Assembly (NCBI RefSeq): GCF_003725695.1
Contig: NZ_RJSE01000007.1
Coordinates: forward strand, 410,484-474,483
Origin: Nocardioides marmoriginsengisoli
GTDB lineage: Bacteria > Actinomycetota > Actinomycetes > Propionibacteriales > Nocardioidaceae
DNA: 64,000 nt
Direction: 5' to 3'
The notes beneath the pieces are model-generated. The model was given only the letters and a program-made list of their open reading frames with translations. It searched no databases and was not told where the DNA came from. Positions 25,686 through 36,217 of the stretch are shown in pieces (within the stretch, counting starts at the first letter, position 1; each line of letters starts with the position of its first letter). The translations under genes were made by a program, and so were the position numbers.

Positions 25686-27206
25686 TCAGCCGAGACGCAT
25701 GCCTCCGGGGCCTCCGAAGTAGGTCTCGCTGTTGATCCGGCCGTACTTGGGCACCTTCACGGTGCGCTCCCCGGCGGTCCCGCCGAGCACCACCCGGCGG
25801 TAGGAGACGTTGTTCTTCTTGGTGGTCTCCTTCAGGCGGTTGAGCGGGTTGGCGGTCACCCGGATCCAGTAGGAGCCGTTGGGCAGCCCGGTGATGTCGA
25901 TCGACTGGCCGGCCCGCTGCTGGGAGTAGGTGTCGCCCCAGCCGGACGCCAGCACCTCACGCACCCAGACCGACGTCGGGTCGCCGCAGGCGGTGGAGAG
26001 GTCCCCGTTGCCCGGGTCGACCACGGCACCGCGACCGAGCAGGTCGATGGCGTCGGTCGGGGCCAGGCAGAACGCCTCCTTGCCGCTGGTGCGCAGGCGC
26101 TTGTGCTTGCGGTTGGTCAGGTCGTAGACCGCGAAGTCCCGGAAGTGCCAGTGCGAGTGCGAGGGACGGACGTCGTACTCCATCGTGCCGACCCGGCGCG
26201 ACGCCACCTGGCGCTCGCCGCGGTAGAAGAACTGGTAGGCATCCATCTCCGGCGCGGACCCGCGCCGGAAGCCCTCGGCGACCAGCGGGGCCGGCCCGCC
26301 GTTGTAGACCGTCGCGGCGAAGTCGAGGAGGTCGCGACCGCCCTCGTTGTGGGTCGAGATCCCGAACGCCGGCAACGAGATCAGGTCCGGCAGCACGCCC
26401 GGGGAGAGTCGTCGCGCGTCGGCTCCGGGCGCGCTCGGGGCGCCCTGCCGTGCGTTCGCCGAGGCGGACCGAGGGCCGGACCGGCCGGACGCGTGCGGGA
26501 CCGGCTCGGGACCGGGACCCTCCTCTTCGTCGACCACGTGCTTGACGGTGATGCGGAAGCGGAGCTTGCGCTGCGCGTCGGTCAGCCCGAGGACCTTCGC
26601 CAGCCCCCAGCGCATCGTCACGTCGAGGATCGCCCGGTCACCGGCCATCGCCGCCGGCGGCTCGATGCCCCAGCCGAGGACCTGCCGGGCCCAGCCGCGG
26701 TCGATGCCCCAGCGTTGGCTGCGGGTGAAGGGGTGCGAGCTGCAGCCGGAGGTGAACGCGGTCTCGGTGGCGGCGTTCGGCCGCAACCGGCTCGGCTGGC
26801 CGTCGTTGGGGCACCAGGTCACCTTGGTCGAGGACGTCACGGCGCCGGCCGGCGTCCGCCAGGTCAGCGTGAAGGCGTCCCGCAGCCCGGTCCAGCCGGC
26901 CAGCAGCTTGCCGGGGACCTTCTGGCTCCGGTTGCCGATCCGCAGGGTCGCGGTGATCGGTTCGCTGGCGCTCGTGCGGCGGACGTCGAACTCGAGCCGG
27001 CTCTTCCGGGATCCGAGGTAGATCGCCGGGTTGAACTCGGTCCACTGCTCCTCGCCGGAGTTGTGGATCGTCATCACGACGTTCTTGCTCGGGCTGAACA
27101 GCCGGACACCGGTGTCGCGTTGCGGGGCCGCCTGGGCGGTCAGCGTGGTCAGCGCCAGCGCGCTGACGGCGAGCAGACCGGGTACGGCGGTGCGGAGATG
27201 GCGCAC
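25686..27206 (-). CDS. Secreted lysyl-oxidase-like protein
   Basis: 506 residues with a Sec signal peptide (RTAVPGLLAVSALALTTLTA, cleavage near AQAAP). The C-terminal half is lysyl-oxidase-like: MEYDVRPSHSHWHFRDFAVY carries the His-x-His-x-x-His-type copper ligands, and two paired Cys regions follow (FCLAP, STACGDPTSVWV). Family enzymes are copper amine oxidases that oxidise lysine side chains; the bacterial substrate is unknown. The N-terminal half is a beta-rich domain of unknown type. GAAAGG lies 7 bases before GTG 27206. It converges on the two-component operon. Confidence 0.8.
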   Translation of the reverse strand: MRHLRTAVPGLLAVSALALTTLTAQAAPQRDTGVRLFSPSKNVVMTIHNSGEEQWTEFNPAIYLGSRKSRLEFDVRRTSASEPITATLRIGNRSQKVPGKLLAGWTGLRDAFTLTWRTPAGAVTSSTKVTWCPNDGQPSRLRPNAATETAFTSGCSSHPFTRSQRWGIDRGWARQVLGWGIEPPAAMAGDRAILDVTMRWGLAKVLGLTDAQRKLRFRITVKHVVDEEEGPGPEPVPHASGRSGPRSASANARQGAPSAPGADARRLSPGVLPDLISLPAFGISTHNEGGRDLLDFAATVYNGGPAPLVAEGFRRGSAPEMDAYQFFYRGERQVASRRVGTMEYDVRPSHSHWHFRDFAVYDLTNRKHKRLRTSGKEAFCLAPTDAIDLLGRGAVVDPGNGDLSTACGDPTSVWVREVLASGWGDTYSQQRAGQSIDITGLPNGSYWIRVTANPLNRLKETTKKNNVSYRRVVLGGTAGERTVKVPKYGRINSETYFGGPGGMRLG

Positions 27207-27297
27207 GAGACGACCTTTCTCGAAGGAATGAACTGAACGTACGACGCTCCGCGGAGCCGTTCGGTTGCCTGCGCGGCCGATGATTCTCAGATTTCAT

Positions 27298-27311
27298 GTT
27301 CGCTCAGAGCG
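27298..27311 (+). promoter_or_regulatory. Candidate ClgR operator upstream of clpC
   Basis: GTTCGCTCAGAGCG contains CGCTCAGAGCG, which fits the ClgR core CGCYNANRGCG reported for actinobacterial clp genes, with TGTT matching the upstream WNNW. ClgR activates clp genes. The downstream flank fits less well. It lies just upstream of the SigR-type promoter. Confidence 0.55.
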
Positions 27312-27327
27312 GATACGGTCTTTCGGC

Positions 27328-27353
27328 GGAACACGTAGGGTGGAATCAGGGTT
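27328..27353 (+). promoter_or_regulatory. Candidate SigR/SigH-type promoter of clpC
   Basis: GGAAC (27328-27332) and GTT (27351-27353) are separated by exactly 18 bases, the arrangement GGAAT-N18-GTT of the actinobacterial thiol-stress ECF sigma factor SigR/SigH. The predicted start would leave a leader of about 50 bases before ATG 27409. Confidence 0.5.
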
Positions 27354-27408
27354 TGAGAGACGTGCGGGTGGCACGGCGACCGACCCGCGTAGTCAAGGAG
27401 CGATGCCC

Positions 27409-29925
<2,517 letters not shown>

Positions 29926-29928
29926 CCG

Positions 29929-30786
29929 CTACGGAAGCCTGAAGCGCTGGCCTTCCTGCACGACGAGTCCATCGTCGAGCAGGGAGGCCAGTGCTCGTTC
30001 CCGCTGCACCGGCTCGGCCCAGGCCGCGTCCAGGCGCGATCGCGGCACCGAGCCCGGTGCGTCCCGAAGCACGGCCAGCAGTCGGCCGCGGCACATCCGG
30101 TCGGTCCCGGCGTACGCCTGGGTCTTGCGGGCCGGGCCGTCGTACGGGGGCTTTCCGAGGCGCTGCCAGGCGCACTCGTCGAACACCGGGCACCCGTCGC
30201 AGCGCGGGCCGGAGGCGGTGCAGACCAGGGCGCCGAGCTCCATCACCGCCACCGCCCAGACCTCGGGGTCCACCTCGGGCACCAGGGATGCGGCGAGGTC
30301 GCGCTCGGCCCGGGTGACGCCGGGGGCCGGGAACTCCACGCCGCCGAGCGTCCTGCCGAGCACCCGCCGGACATTGGTGTCGAGGACCGGGTGGGCGCGG
30401 CCGAAGGCGAACGAGGCGATCGCCGCGGCGGTGTAGTCGCCGACGCCAGGGAGCGTGCGCAGGTCGTCGTAGGTGTCCGGGACCTCGCCGCCGAACTGCT
30501 CGGTGATCGCGACGGCGGAGGCGTGCAGCCGGAGCGCGCGCCGCGGGTAGCCGAGCCGCCCCCAGGCCCGGACCGCCTCGCCGCTGGGCTCCGCGGCCAG
30601 GTCCGCCGGCGAGGGCCACCGTTCCAGCCAGGCCTCGTGCACGGGCAGGACCCGGTTGACCGGGGTCTGCTGGAGCATGAACTCCGAGACCATCACCGAC
30701 CAGGGGCTGGTGCCCGGTCGCCGCCACGGCAGATCGCGCGCATGCGCGTCGTACCAGGCCGTGATCGGCTCCAGCAGGGCGTTCAT
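29929..30786 (-). CDS. mutY: Adenine DNA glycosylase
   Basis: Removes adenine mispaired with 8-oxoguanine. 285 residues: N-terminal DLPWRRPGTSPW, catalytic Glu region SEFMLQQTPVNRV, helix-hairpin-helix TLPGVGDYTAAAIASFAFG with catalytic Asp in VLDTNVRRVLGR, and a 4Fe-4S site CTASGPRCDGCPVFDEC (C-x6-C-x2-C-x5-C). The C-terminal MutT-like oxoG-recognition domain is very short. It converges on clpC with a 3-base gap. ATG 30786 is preferred over the longer frame because TAGGCT ends 7 bases upstream (leaderless pattern). Confidence 0.94.
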   Translation of the reverse strand: MNALLEPITAWYDAHARDLPWRRPGTSPWSVMVSEFMLQQTPVNRVLPVHEAWLERWPSPADLAAEPSGEAVRAWGRLGYPRRALRLHASAVAITEQFGGEVPDTYDDLRTLPGVGDYTAAAIASFAFGRAHPVLDTNVRRVLGRTLGGVEFPAPGVTRAERDLAASLVPEVDPEVWAVAVMELGALVCTASGPRCDGCPVFDECAWQRLGKPPYDGPARKTQAYAGTDRMCRGRLLAVLRDAPGSVPRSRLDAAWAEPVQRERALASLLDDGLVVQEGQRFRLP

Positions 30787-30793
30787 GGCGGCC

Positions 30794-30799
30794 AGCCTA
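30794..30799 (-). promoter_or_regulatory. -10 box of a probable leaderless mutY promoter
   Basis: TAGGCT on the minus strand ends 7 bases before the mutY ATG with no ribosome-binding site. It is back to back with the promoter of the divergent gene at 30857. Confidence 0.45.
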
Positions 30800-30844
30800 C
30801 GAGTCCGCCCGGTGCGCCTCCGCAACACCCGGGTCGAAGTTTTC

Positions 30845-30850
30845 TACCGT
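30845..30850 (+). promoter_or_regulatory. -10 box of a probable leaderless promoter (anchored protein)
   Basis: TACCGT ends 6 bases before ATG 30857; no ribosome-binding site is visible. Confidence 0.4.
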
Positions 30851-30856
30851 GGTGCC

Positions 30857-31603
30857 ATGACCGCCTCGCCGCGTCCGCACGGACCTCTTCCCGCGCGCGT
30901 CTACTGGTTCCGCCGCGCGCTGGTCCTCGGTACGGCGCTGGCGCTGGTCTTCGCGCTGGCCCGGATGCTGACCGGTTCCGCCGAGCCCGATCCGCAGAGC
31001 AAGGCCAACGTCACGGCCGCCAAGAGCACGCCGACGCCGGAAGCCGGTCCGCTCGGACCGCAGCCGGTGGTGACCGCGAAGCCGGGTGCGACCCCCACCG
31101 GGACGCCGCCGCCGGCGCTCGCACAACCGAGCGGTCCGTGCGCGCTCGACGAGATCACCGTGACCCCGGTCGTCGGGACCCTGCAGGGGGGCGGCACGGT
31201 GCCGCTCACCCTCCAGCTCACCGGCATCCGCCCGGCCTGCAACTTCGAGGTGACCGCCGACTCCGTGGTCGCGAAAGTGACGGCCGGCAAGAAGCGGGTC
31301 TGGTCGAGCCAGGACTGCCCGAGCTCGATCAAGAAGGCGGCGGTGGTCGTCCGCAGCGGTGCCCCGACCACGATCCAGGTCACCTGGAACGGCCGGTACT
31401 CCGACGCCCAGTGCAGCCGCTCCACCGACTGGGCGATGCCGGGGAGCTACCAGGTGCTGGCGGCCGTGATCGGCTCCGAGCCGACCTCGGCCCCGTTCCG
31501 GATGACCAGCCCGCCGCGGCCGGTGATCACCGTGACGCCGAAGCCGAAGAACAAGCCGAAGGGCAAGGCGTCGAAGTCGCCGACGGTGGCGTCGGGGAGG
31601 TAG
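30857..31603 (+). CDS. Membrane-anchored extracytoplasmic protein of unknown function
   Basis: 248 residues. One N-terminal membrane span (RRALVLGTALALVFALARML), a Pro/Thr-rich linker (about 45-85), a compact folded domain with four cysteines (PSGPCALDEITV, PACNFEV, SQDCPSS, AQCSRSTDW) likely paired outside the cell, and a Lys-rich tail. The position between mutY and disA corresponds to Rv3587c in M. tuberculosis, also an uncharacterised membrane protein (from memory). The start at 30857 fits the leaderless pattern. Confidence 0.75.
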   Translation: MTASPRPHGPLPARVYWFRRALVLGTALALVFALARMLTGSAEPDPQSKANVTAAKSTPTPEAGPLGPQPVVTAKPGATPTGTPPPALAQPSGPCALDEITVTPVVGTLQGGGTVPLTLQLTGIRPACNFEVTADSVVAKVTAGKKRVWSSQDCPSSIKKAAVVVRSGAPTTIQVTWNGRYSDAQCSRSTDWAMPGSYQVLAAVIGSEPTSAPFRMTSPPRPVITVTPKPKNKPKGKASKSPTVASGR

Positions 31604-31624
31604 CCCTGGACGCGTGCGTCACCA

Positions 31625-31686
31625 GGTTTCGGCACGCTCGGTCGCCGAGCTCGTGCCTCGCTTCGGCGCTCGCTGCTCAACCACCG
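31625..31686 (+). repeat. REP-like intergenic element
   Basis: GGTTTCGGCACGCTCGG at the left and CGCTGCTCAACCACCG at the right match the ends of a palindromic element I recall as common in Nocardioides and related genomes, with a longer, diverged centre. It lies between convergent genes. GATCAAG (31689-31695) and CTTGATC (31710-31716) after it could form a weak stem that includes the disA stop. Confidence 0.5.
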
Positions 31687-31714
31687 ACGATCAAGTCCGC
31701 TGGCGCGTCCTTGA

Positions 31715-32800
31715 TCAGACGTAGCGCTCGAGGATGCTCGACTCGGCCAGCCGGGAGAGTCCCTCGCGGACGCTCCGGGCGCGCAGCTCGCCGACCCCTT
31801 CGACGATCTGCAGCTCCTCGACGCCGGCCGACAGCAGCTTCTGCAGGGTGTCGAACTGCTCGATGAGGCCGTCGACAACCGTGCTGGGCAACCGCGGGAC
31901 CTTGGCCAGCAGCCGGTAGCCGCGCGGCGTCACGGCGCCGTCGAGGTGCTCGGCCTGACCGAGGCCGAGGGCCTTGGCAACCATCGAGATGTCGACGAGG
32001 TCGGTGGAGGAGAGCGCCTCGAGGTCGTTGAGAACCGTCTCCGGGGTGCGCTTCCGGCGACCGGTCGGGAGGTAGTCGCGGACGACGAGCTCGCGCTCCG
32101 CGTCGACGCCGGTGACGAGCTCCTCGAGCTGCAGCGAGAGCAGCCGGCCGTCGGAGCCGAGCTCCAGCACGTAGTCCTCGATCTCGCGGGCGATCCGGGT
32201 GACCATCTCCAGCCGCTGCGCCACGACGGCGACGTCGCGCACCGTCACCAGGTCCTCGATCTCCAGGGCGGAGAGGGTGCTGGAGACCTCGTCGAGGCGG
32301 AGCTTGTACCGCTCCAGGGTGGCCAGCGCCTGGTTGGCGCGGGACAGGATCGAGCCGGTGTCCTCGAGCACGTAGCGGGTCTCGCCGACGTACGCGGCGA
32401 TGATCTGCATCGACTGGGAGACCGAGATGACGGGGAAGCCGGTCTGCTTCGCTACCCGGTCCGCGGTGCGGTGCCGGGTGCCGGTCTCGTCGCTGGGGAT
32501 GGTGTGGTCGGGCATCAGGTGCACGTTTGCCCGGACGATCCGGGTCACGTCGGCGTCGACGATGATGCCGCCGTCCATCTTCGCGAGCTCGCGCAGGCCG
32601 GTCGCGGTGAACGGGACGTCGAGGGTGAACCCGCCGGTGGCGATGGTCTCCATGGTCTTGTCGTGGCCGAGCACGATCAGCGCGCCGGTACGGCCGCGCA
32701 GGATGCGCTCGAGACCATCGCGCAGGGACGTGCCCGGCGCGATGCTGGCAAGAGTGGCGCGCAGGCGTTCGGCCTCGCGCGCGTCGTCGGCGGCTACCAC
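31715..32800 (-). CDS. disA: DNA integrity scanning diadenylate cyclase
   Basis: Makes c-di-AMP from two ATP and scans DNA for lesions. 361 residues with GTG start 32800. The DAC domain shows LIVLGHDKTMETIATGGF, the DGA motif changed to DGG in AKMDGGIIVD, and the intact RHR motif in GTRHRTADRVAKQTGFPVIS. The C-terminal part has the long helical spine and the RuvA-like HhH DNA-binding end (LQIVEGVGELRARSVREGLS). radA lies 82 bases upstream on the same strand; RadA modulates DisA in other bacteria. Confidence 0.95.
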   Translation of the reverse strand: MVAADDAREAERLRATLASIAPGTSLRDGLERILRGRTGALIVLGHDKTMETIATGGFTLDVPFTATGLRELAKMDGGIIVDADVTRIVRANVHLMPDHTIPSDETGTRHRTADRVAKQTGFPVISVSQSMQIIAAYVGETRYVLEDTGSILSRANQALATLERYKLRLDEVSSTLSALEIEDLVTVRDVAVVAQRLEMVTRIAREIEDYVLELGSDGRLLSLQLEELVTGVDAERELVVRDYLPTGRRKRTPETVLNDLEALSSTDLVDISMVAKALGLGQAEHLDGAVTPRGYRLLAKVPRLPSTVVDGLIEQFDTLQKLLSAGVEELQIVEGVGELRARSVREGLSRLAESSILERYV

Positions 32801-32807
32801 GGGCCTG

Positions 32808-32813
32808 AGTCTA
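32808..32813 (-). promoter_or_regulatory. -10 box of a probable leaderless disA promoter
   Basis: TAGACT on the minus strand ends 7 bases before GTG 32800, with no convincing ribosome-binding site. It would allow disA expression independent of radA. Confidence 0.45.
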
Positions 32814-32882
32814 GGGTCTCGGCCCGCCAGGACCGACCGACTTTGGTATCGACTGGAGGTGACCTGGGTCGCGAACCCGGGC

Positions 32883-34280
32883 TCAGCCCTGCGCGGCCGC
32901 CTCGTCGGCGGACATCCCCAGGATGTCCAGCGCACGCCGGATGTTGTCGATGTCCACCACCCGCATCCCGTCCATCACCCGGCTGCGGCCGATGTGCTCA
33001 GGAGCCTCGGCCGGCACCGCCGCAGAGCGGAAACCCATCCGTCCCGCCTCGGAGAGCCGGATGTCCAGGTCGCGGACCCGGCGCAGCTCGCCGGAGAGCC
33101 CGAGCTCGCCGACCGCGACGACCTGGCGCCCGAGCGGTCGCCCGTGGAACGCCGAGGCGATCGCCAGCGCGATCGCCAGGTCGTTGCTCGGCTCGTTGAG
33201 CCGGGCGCCGCCGACGCTGGAGACGAAGACGTCGAAGGAGTGCAGGCGGATCCCGGCGTGCTGCTGCAGGATCGCCAGGATCATCGCGACCCGCGACGAG
33301 TCGACGCCCGAGGTCGTCCGGCGCGGACGCTCCGAGGCCGAGTGGGTGACCAGGGCCTGCACCTCGCTGAGCAGCGGCCGGCGCCCCTCCATCGCGACGG
33401 CGACGCAGGTGCCGGGGACGTTGCCGTGCCGGACGTCCAGGAAGAGCCCGGTGGGGTCGGTGATCGCGACGATGCCCTCCGAGGACAGGTCGAAGCAGCC
33501 GACTTCGTCGATCGGTCCGAAGCGGTTCTTCATCGCGCGCACCATCCGCAGCCGCGAGGACCGCTCGCCCTCGAAGTGCAGCACCACGTCGACCAGGTGC
33601 TCGAGCACCCGCGGGCCGGCGATCGACCCGTCCTTGGTGACGTGGCCGACGAGCACCAGGGTGATGTTGCGCAGCTTGGCCATCCGGATCAGCGCGGCGG
33701 CCACCTCCTTGACCTGGGTGACACCGCCCGGGACGCCGTCGAGGTCCGCGGCGCTGATCGTCTGGATCGAGTCGATCACCAGCAGGGTCGGCTTGACCTC
33801 CTCGACGTGGCCGAGCACGGCACCGAGGTCGGTCTCGGCGGCGAGGTACAGCTCGTCCTGGATGCCGCCGGTGCGGTCGGCGCGGAGCCGGACCTGGGCG
33901 GCCGACTCCTCGCCGGTCAGGTAGAGGGTGCGGTGGCCGTAGCGCGCGGTCTGCGCGGCGACCTCCAGCAGCAATGTCGACTTACCGACCCCGGGCTCGC
34001 CGGCGAGCAGGATCGCGGCGCCGGGGACGAGGCCGCCGCCGAGCACCCGGTCGAGCTCGGGAACGCCGCTGCTGCGAGCCTGCGAGTCCTCGACCGGGAT
34101 CTCGCCGATCGGCAGCGCGGGCAGGGTGACCGGACCGGCCTGCACCCGGCTCTTCGGGGCCGATCGCTCCACCACGGTGCCCCAGGCCTGGCACTCGCCG
34201 CACCGGCCGACCCACTTCGCCGTCTCCCAGCCGCACTCACCGCACAGGTACGGCACGCTCGCCGTCTTCGCCTTCGCCAT
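32883..34280 (-). CDS. radA: DNA repair protein RadA (RecA-related, Lon-like C-domain)
   Basis: Branch-migration helicase in recombinational repair. 465 residues: N-terminal zinc finger CGECGWETAKWVGRCGEC (C-x2-C...C-x2-C), Walker A LLAGEPGVGKSTLLLE, Walker B LLVIDSIQT, the RadA-specific KNRFGPIDEVGCFDL, and a Lon-like domain ending near VAVGELGLSGELRRV. ATG 34280 is preferred over ATG 34292 because TATGTT ends 7 bases before it, a leaderless pattern. Confidence 0.96.
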   Translation of the reverse strand: MAKAKTASVPYLCGECGWETAKWVGRCGECQAWGTVVERSAPKSRVQAGPVTLPALPIGEIPVEDSQARSSGVPELDRVLGGGLVPGAAILLAGEPGVGKSTLLLEVAAQTARYGHRTLYLTGEESAAQVRLRADRTGGIQDELYLAAETDLGAVLGHVEEVKPTLLVIDSIQTISAADLDGVPGGVTQVKEVAAALIRMAKLRNITLVLVGHVTKDGSIAGPRVLEHLVDVVLHFEGERSSRLRMVRAMKNRFGPIDEVGCFDLSSEGIVAITDPTGLFLDVRHGNVPGTCVAVAMEGRRPLLSEVQALVTHSASERPRRTTSGVDSSRVAMILAILQQHAGIRLHSFDVFVSSVGGARLNEPSNDLAIALAIASAFHGRPLGRQVVAVGELGLSGELRRVRDLDIRLSEAGRMGFRSAAVPAEAPEHIGRSRVMDGMRVVDIDNIRRALDILGMSADEAAAQG

Positions 34281-34287
34281 GGGATCG

Positions 34288-34293
34288 AACATA
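34288..34293 (-). promoter_or_regulatory. -10 box of a probable leaderless radA promoter
   Basis: TATGTT on the minus strand, 7 bases before ATG 34280; it also contains the alternative upstream ATG, which argues against that start. Confidence 0.45.
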
Positions 34294-34326
34294 CGTGCGA
34301 CTGCCGACAGATGCCACCAGGCTCGC

Positions 34327-34358
34327 GGAGCGACCCAGGAGCGACCCAGGAGCGCGCA
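34327..34358 (+). repeat. 11-bp tandem repeat GGAGCGACCCA
   Basis: Two exact 11-bp copies (34327-34337, 34338-34348) and a partial third. A related 11-bp unit occurs in opposite orientation at 36908-36929. Confidence 0.65.
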
Positions 34359-34376
34359 GGCCAGGCGGCCTACTAT

Positions 34377-34388
34377 TGGATCGATCCA
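34377..34388. promoter_or_regulatory. Palindromic LacI-family operator
   Basis: TGGATCGATCCA is a perfect 12-bp palindrome with the central CG typical of LacI/GalR operators. It directly follows a possible -10 box (TACTAT, 34371-34376) and lies 28 bases before the regulator's ATG, which indicates autoregulation. Confidence 0.6.
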
Positions 34389-34416
34389 GTCCGTACCGAC
34401 CAGCCAGGAGGTGACG

Positions 34417-35457
34417 ATGAGCCCGATCAGACGGCTCACCGACGCGCAGCCGACCCTGGCGACGGTCGCGGAGCGGGCCGGCGTCTCGCGGCAGACGGTC
34501 TCGAACGCGCTGAACAACCCGGAGCTCCTCCGCGAGGACACCCTGGCCCGGGTGCAGGAGGTCATCGCCGAGCTCGGCTACACCCCGAACCGGGCGGCGC
34601 GCCAGCTGCGGACCCGCTCGTCGCACATGATCGGGCTGCGCTTCGAGCCCGCGCCGGAGGGCACCAGCAACGCGCTGATGGACCGGTTCGTGCACACGCT
34701 GGTCGAGGCGACCGCCAAGACCGGTCACCACATCGTGCTGTTCTCCGGCGACCCTGACGACCCGCTGGACGGGTACGACGAGCTCCTCCGCGCCACCGCG
34801 GTCGACGCCTTCGTCATCACCGACACCTACGCCGGCACCCCGCAGGCCGACCTGCTGCACGGCGTCGGCGCCCCGTTCGTGACCTTCGGCCGCCCCTGGG
34901 AGGACCCGTCCGCGCGGCACCCGTGGGTGGACGTCGACGGTGCCCGCGGCGGCGAGCTGGCGACCGAGCACCTGATCGAGGTCGGCCACACCCGGGTGGC
35001 GTGGCTCGGCTGGGAGCGCGAGTCCCGGATCGGTGAGGACCGTCGTACCGGGTGGCGCCGGGCGCTGGACGCCGCCGGCCTGGACGCGACCGGCCTCGGC
35101 GTCCGGACGACCGACAACGTCGACGCCGCCCGGATGGCCGCGCACGAGCTGCTCGAGGACGGCCGGACCACCGGGTTCGCGTGCGTCAGCGACACCATCG
35201 CACTGGGCGTCCTGCACGCCCTGGCCGAGCGCGGTCTGCGTCCCGGCGCCGACATCGGCGTGGTCGGCTTCGACGACTCCCTCGGCGCCCAGGTGACCTG
35301 GCCGGGACTCACCTCGGTCCGGCAACCGCTGGAGCAGGTGGCGATCGAGATCGTGGACCTGGTCAACACGGTGCTCTCGCTCAAGGCGGTCGCGAACCCG
35401 GCCCGGATGCTGGAGCCGACCCTCGTCGTACGGCGCTCGACGCTGCGGGACGGATAG
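34417..35457 (+). CDS. LacI/GalR-family transcriptional regulator
   Basis: 346 residues. The N-terminal helix-turn-helix is TLATVAERAGVSRQTVSNAL and the hinge helix region YTPNRAARQLRTR. The periplasmic-binding-protein-like effector domain follows (TGFACVSDTIALGVLHAL, IGVVGFDDSLGAQVTWPGLT). AGGAGG lies just before ATG 34417. No sugar transporter or glycosidase is adjacent, so the effector and targets are unknown; the upstream palindrome suggests self-control. Confidence 0.93.
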   Translation: MSPIRRLTDAQPTLATVAERAGVSRQTVSNALNNPELLREDTLARVQEVIAELGYTPNRAARQLRTRSSHMIGLRFEPAPEGTSNALMDRFVHTLVEATAKTGHHIVLFSGDPDDPLDGYDELLRATAVDAFVITDTYAGTPQADLLHGVGAPFVTFGRPWEDPSARHPWVDVDGARGGELATEHLIEVGHTRVAWLGWERESRIGEDRRTGWRRALDAAGLDATGLGVRTTDNVDAARMAAHELLEDGRTTGFACVSDTIALGVLHALAERGLRPGADIGVVGFDDSLGAQVTWPGLTSVRQPLEQVAIEIVDLVNTVLSLKAVANPARMLEPTLVVRRSTLRDG

Positions 35458-35464
35458 TCCGGAC

Positions 35465-35507
35465 CGCTCGAGGGCAACTAGGGCCCGCTCGACGGGCAAC
35501 TAGGGCC
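35465..35507 (+). repeat. Two-copy ~21-bp direct repeat
   Basis: CGCTCGA(C)GGGCAACTAGGGC occurs twice in tandem between the LacI-type gene and the convergent methyltransferase gene. It shares the CTCGACGGGC word with other GTCGAG-based repeats here. Confidence 0.55.
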
Positions 35508-35510
35508 TCC

Positions 35511-36215
35511 TCAACGGCGCTTCCACCAGAGGTTGACGGCGTAGTCGACGCCGGTGGTGCCGGGGTGCTCGGTGAGTACCTCCTCGGCGACCAGCGTCGG
35601 CAGCTCGATCCGTACGACGGCCTCGAAGTCAGCGCGGGAGTCGAACTCCCAGGCGATCGCGAGCCGTTCCCGGGACCAGCCCTGCGCGGCCCAGAACGCC
35701 TCGACCGCCGCCGGGTCGACCTCCGGGAAGCCGCGGCGGAACCAGCCGCCGAAGGTGGACGCGGTCGGGTCGTTGTCGATCACGAACGCGGTACCGCCGG
35801 GACGGAGCACCCGTTCCAGCTCGGCCAGCCCGGGCTCGCTGCCGGGGCCGAAGAAGTAGGCCCAGCGGGCGTGCGCGACGTCGATGCTCGCGTCCTCGAG
35901 CGGGACCGCCGAGGCGGATCCTTCGAGCACGCGGACGTTCGCGTGCCGCCGGGTGCGCCGCCGTGCGATCGCCGCCAGCGGCGGGTGCGGCTCGACGCCG
36001 ACGACGCTCCGCGCGGTGGCCGCGAACCGGGGCAGGTGGAAGCCGGTGCCGCAGCCGAGGTCGAGCAGGTCGCGGCCGGCCCAGTCGGCGATCGACTGCA
36101 TGGCCGACTCGATCACCCCGGCGCGATCGACGCCGAGGTTCTCGATCTCGTAGACCGCCGGGTTGTCCCAGATGTTGGGGGACCGGCGTACGGAGTGCCC
36201 GGGGGAGGCCGGCAT
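35511..36215 (-). CDS. Class I SAM-dependent methyltransferase
   Basis: 234 residues, Methyltransf_11 type. SAM-binding motif I is DLLDLGCGTGFHLPRFAATA, followed by the acidic VVGVEPHPP and the motif around VLRPGGTAFVIDND. The C-terminus (DYAVNLWWKR) looks like a small-molecule-specific cap. It starts 2 bases after the VOC gene's stop, so the two form an operon. Substrate unknown. Confidence 0.85.
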   Translation of the reverse strand: MPASPGHSVRRSPNIWDNPAVYEIENLGVDRAGVIESAMQSIADWAGRDLLDLGCGTGFHLPRFAATARSVVGVEPHPPLAAIARRRTRRHANVRVLEGSASAVPLEDASIDVAHARWAYFFGPGSEPGLAELERVLRPGGTAFVIDNDPTASTFGGWFRRGFPEVDPAAVEAFWAAQGWSRERLAIAWEFDSRADFEAVVRIELPTLVAEEVLTEHPGTTGVDYAVNLWWKRR

Positions 36216-36217
36216 CC

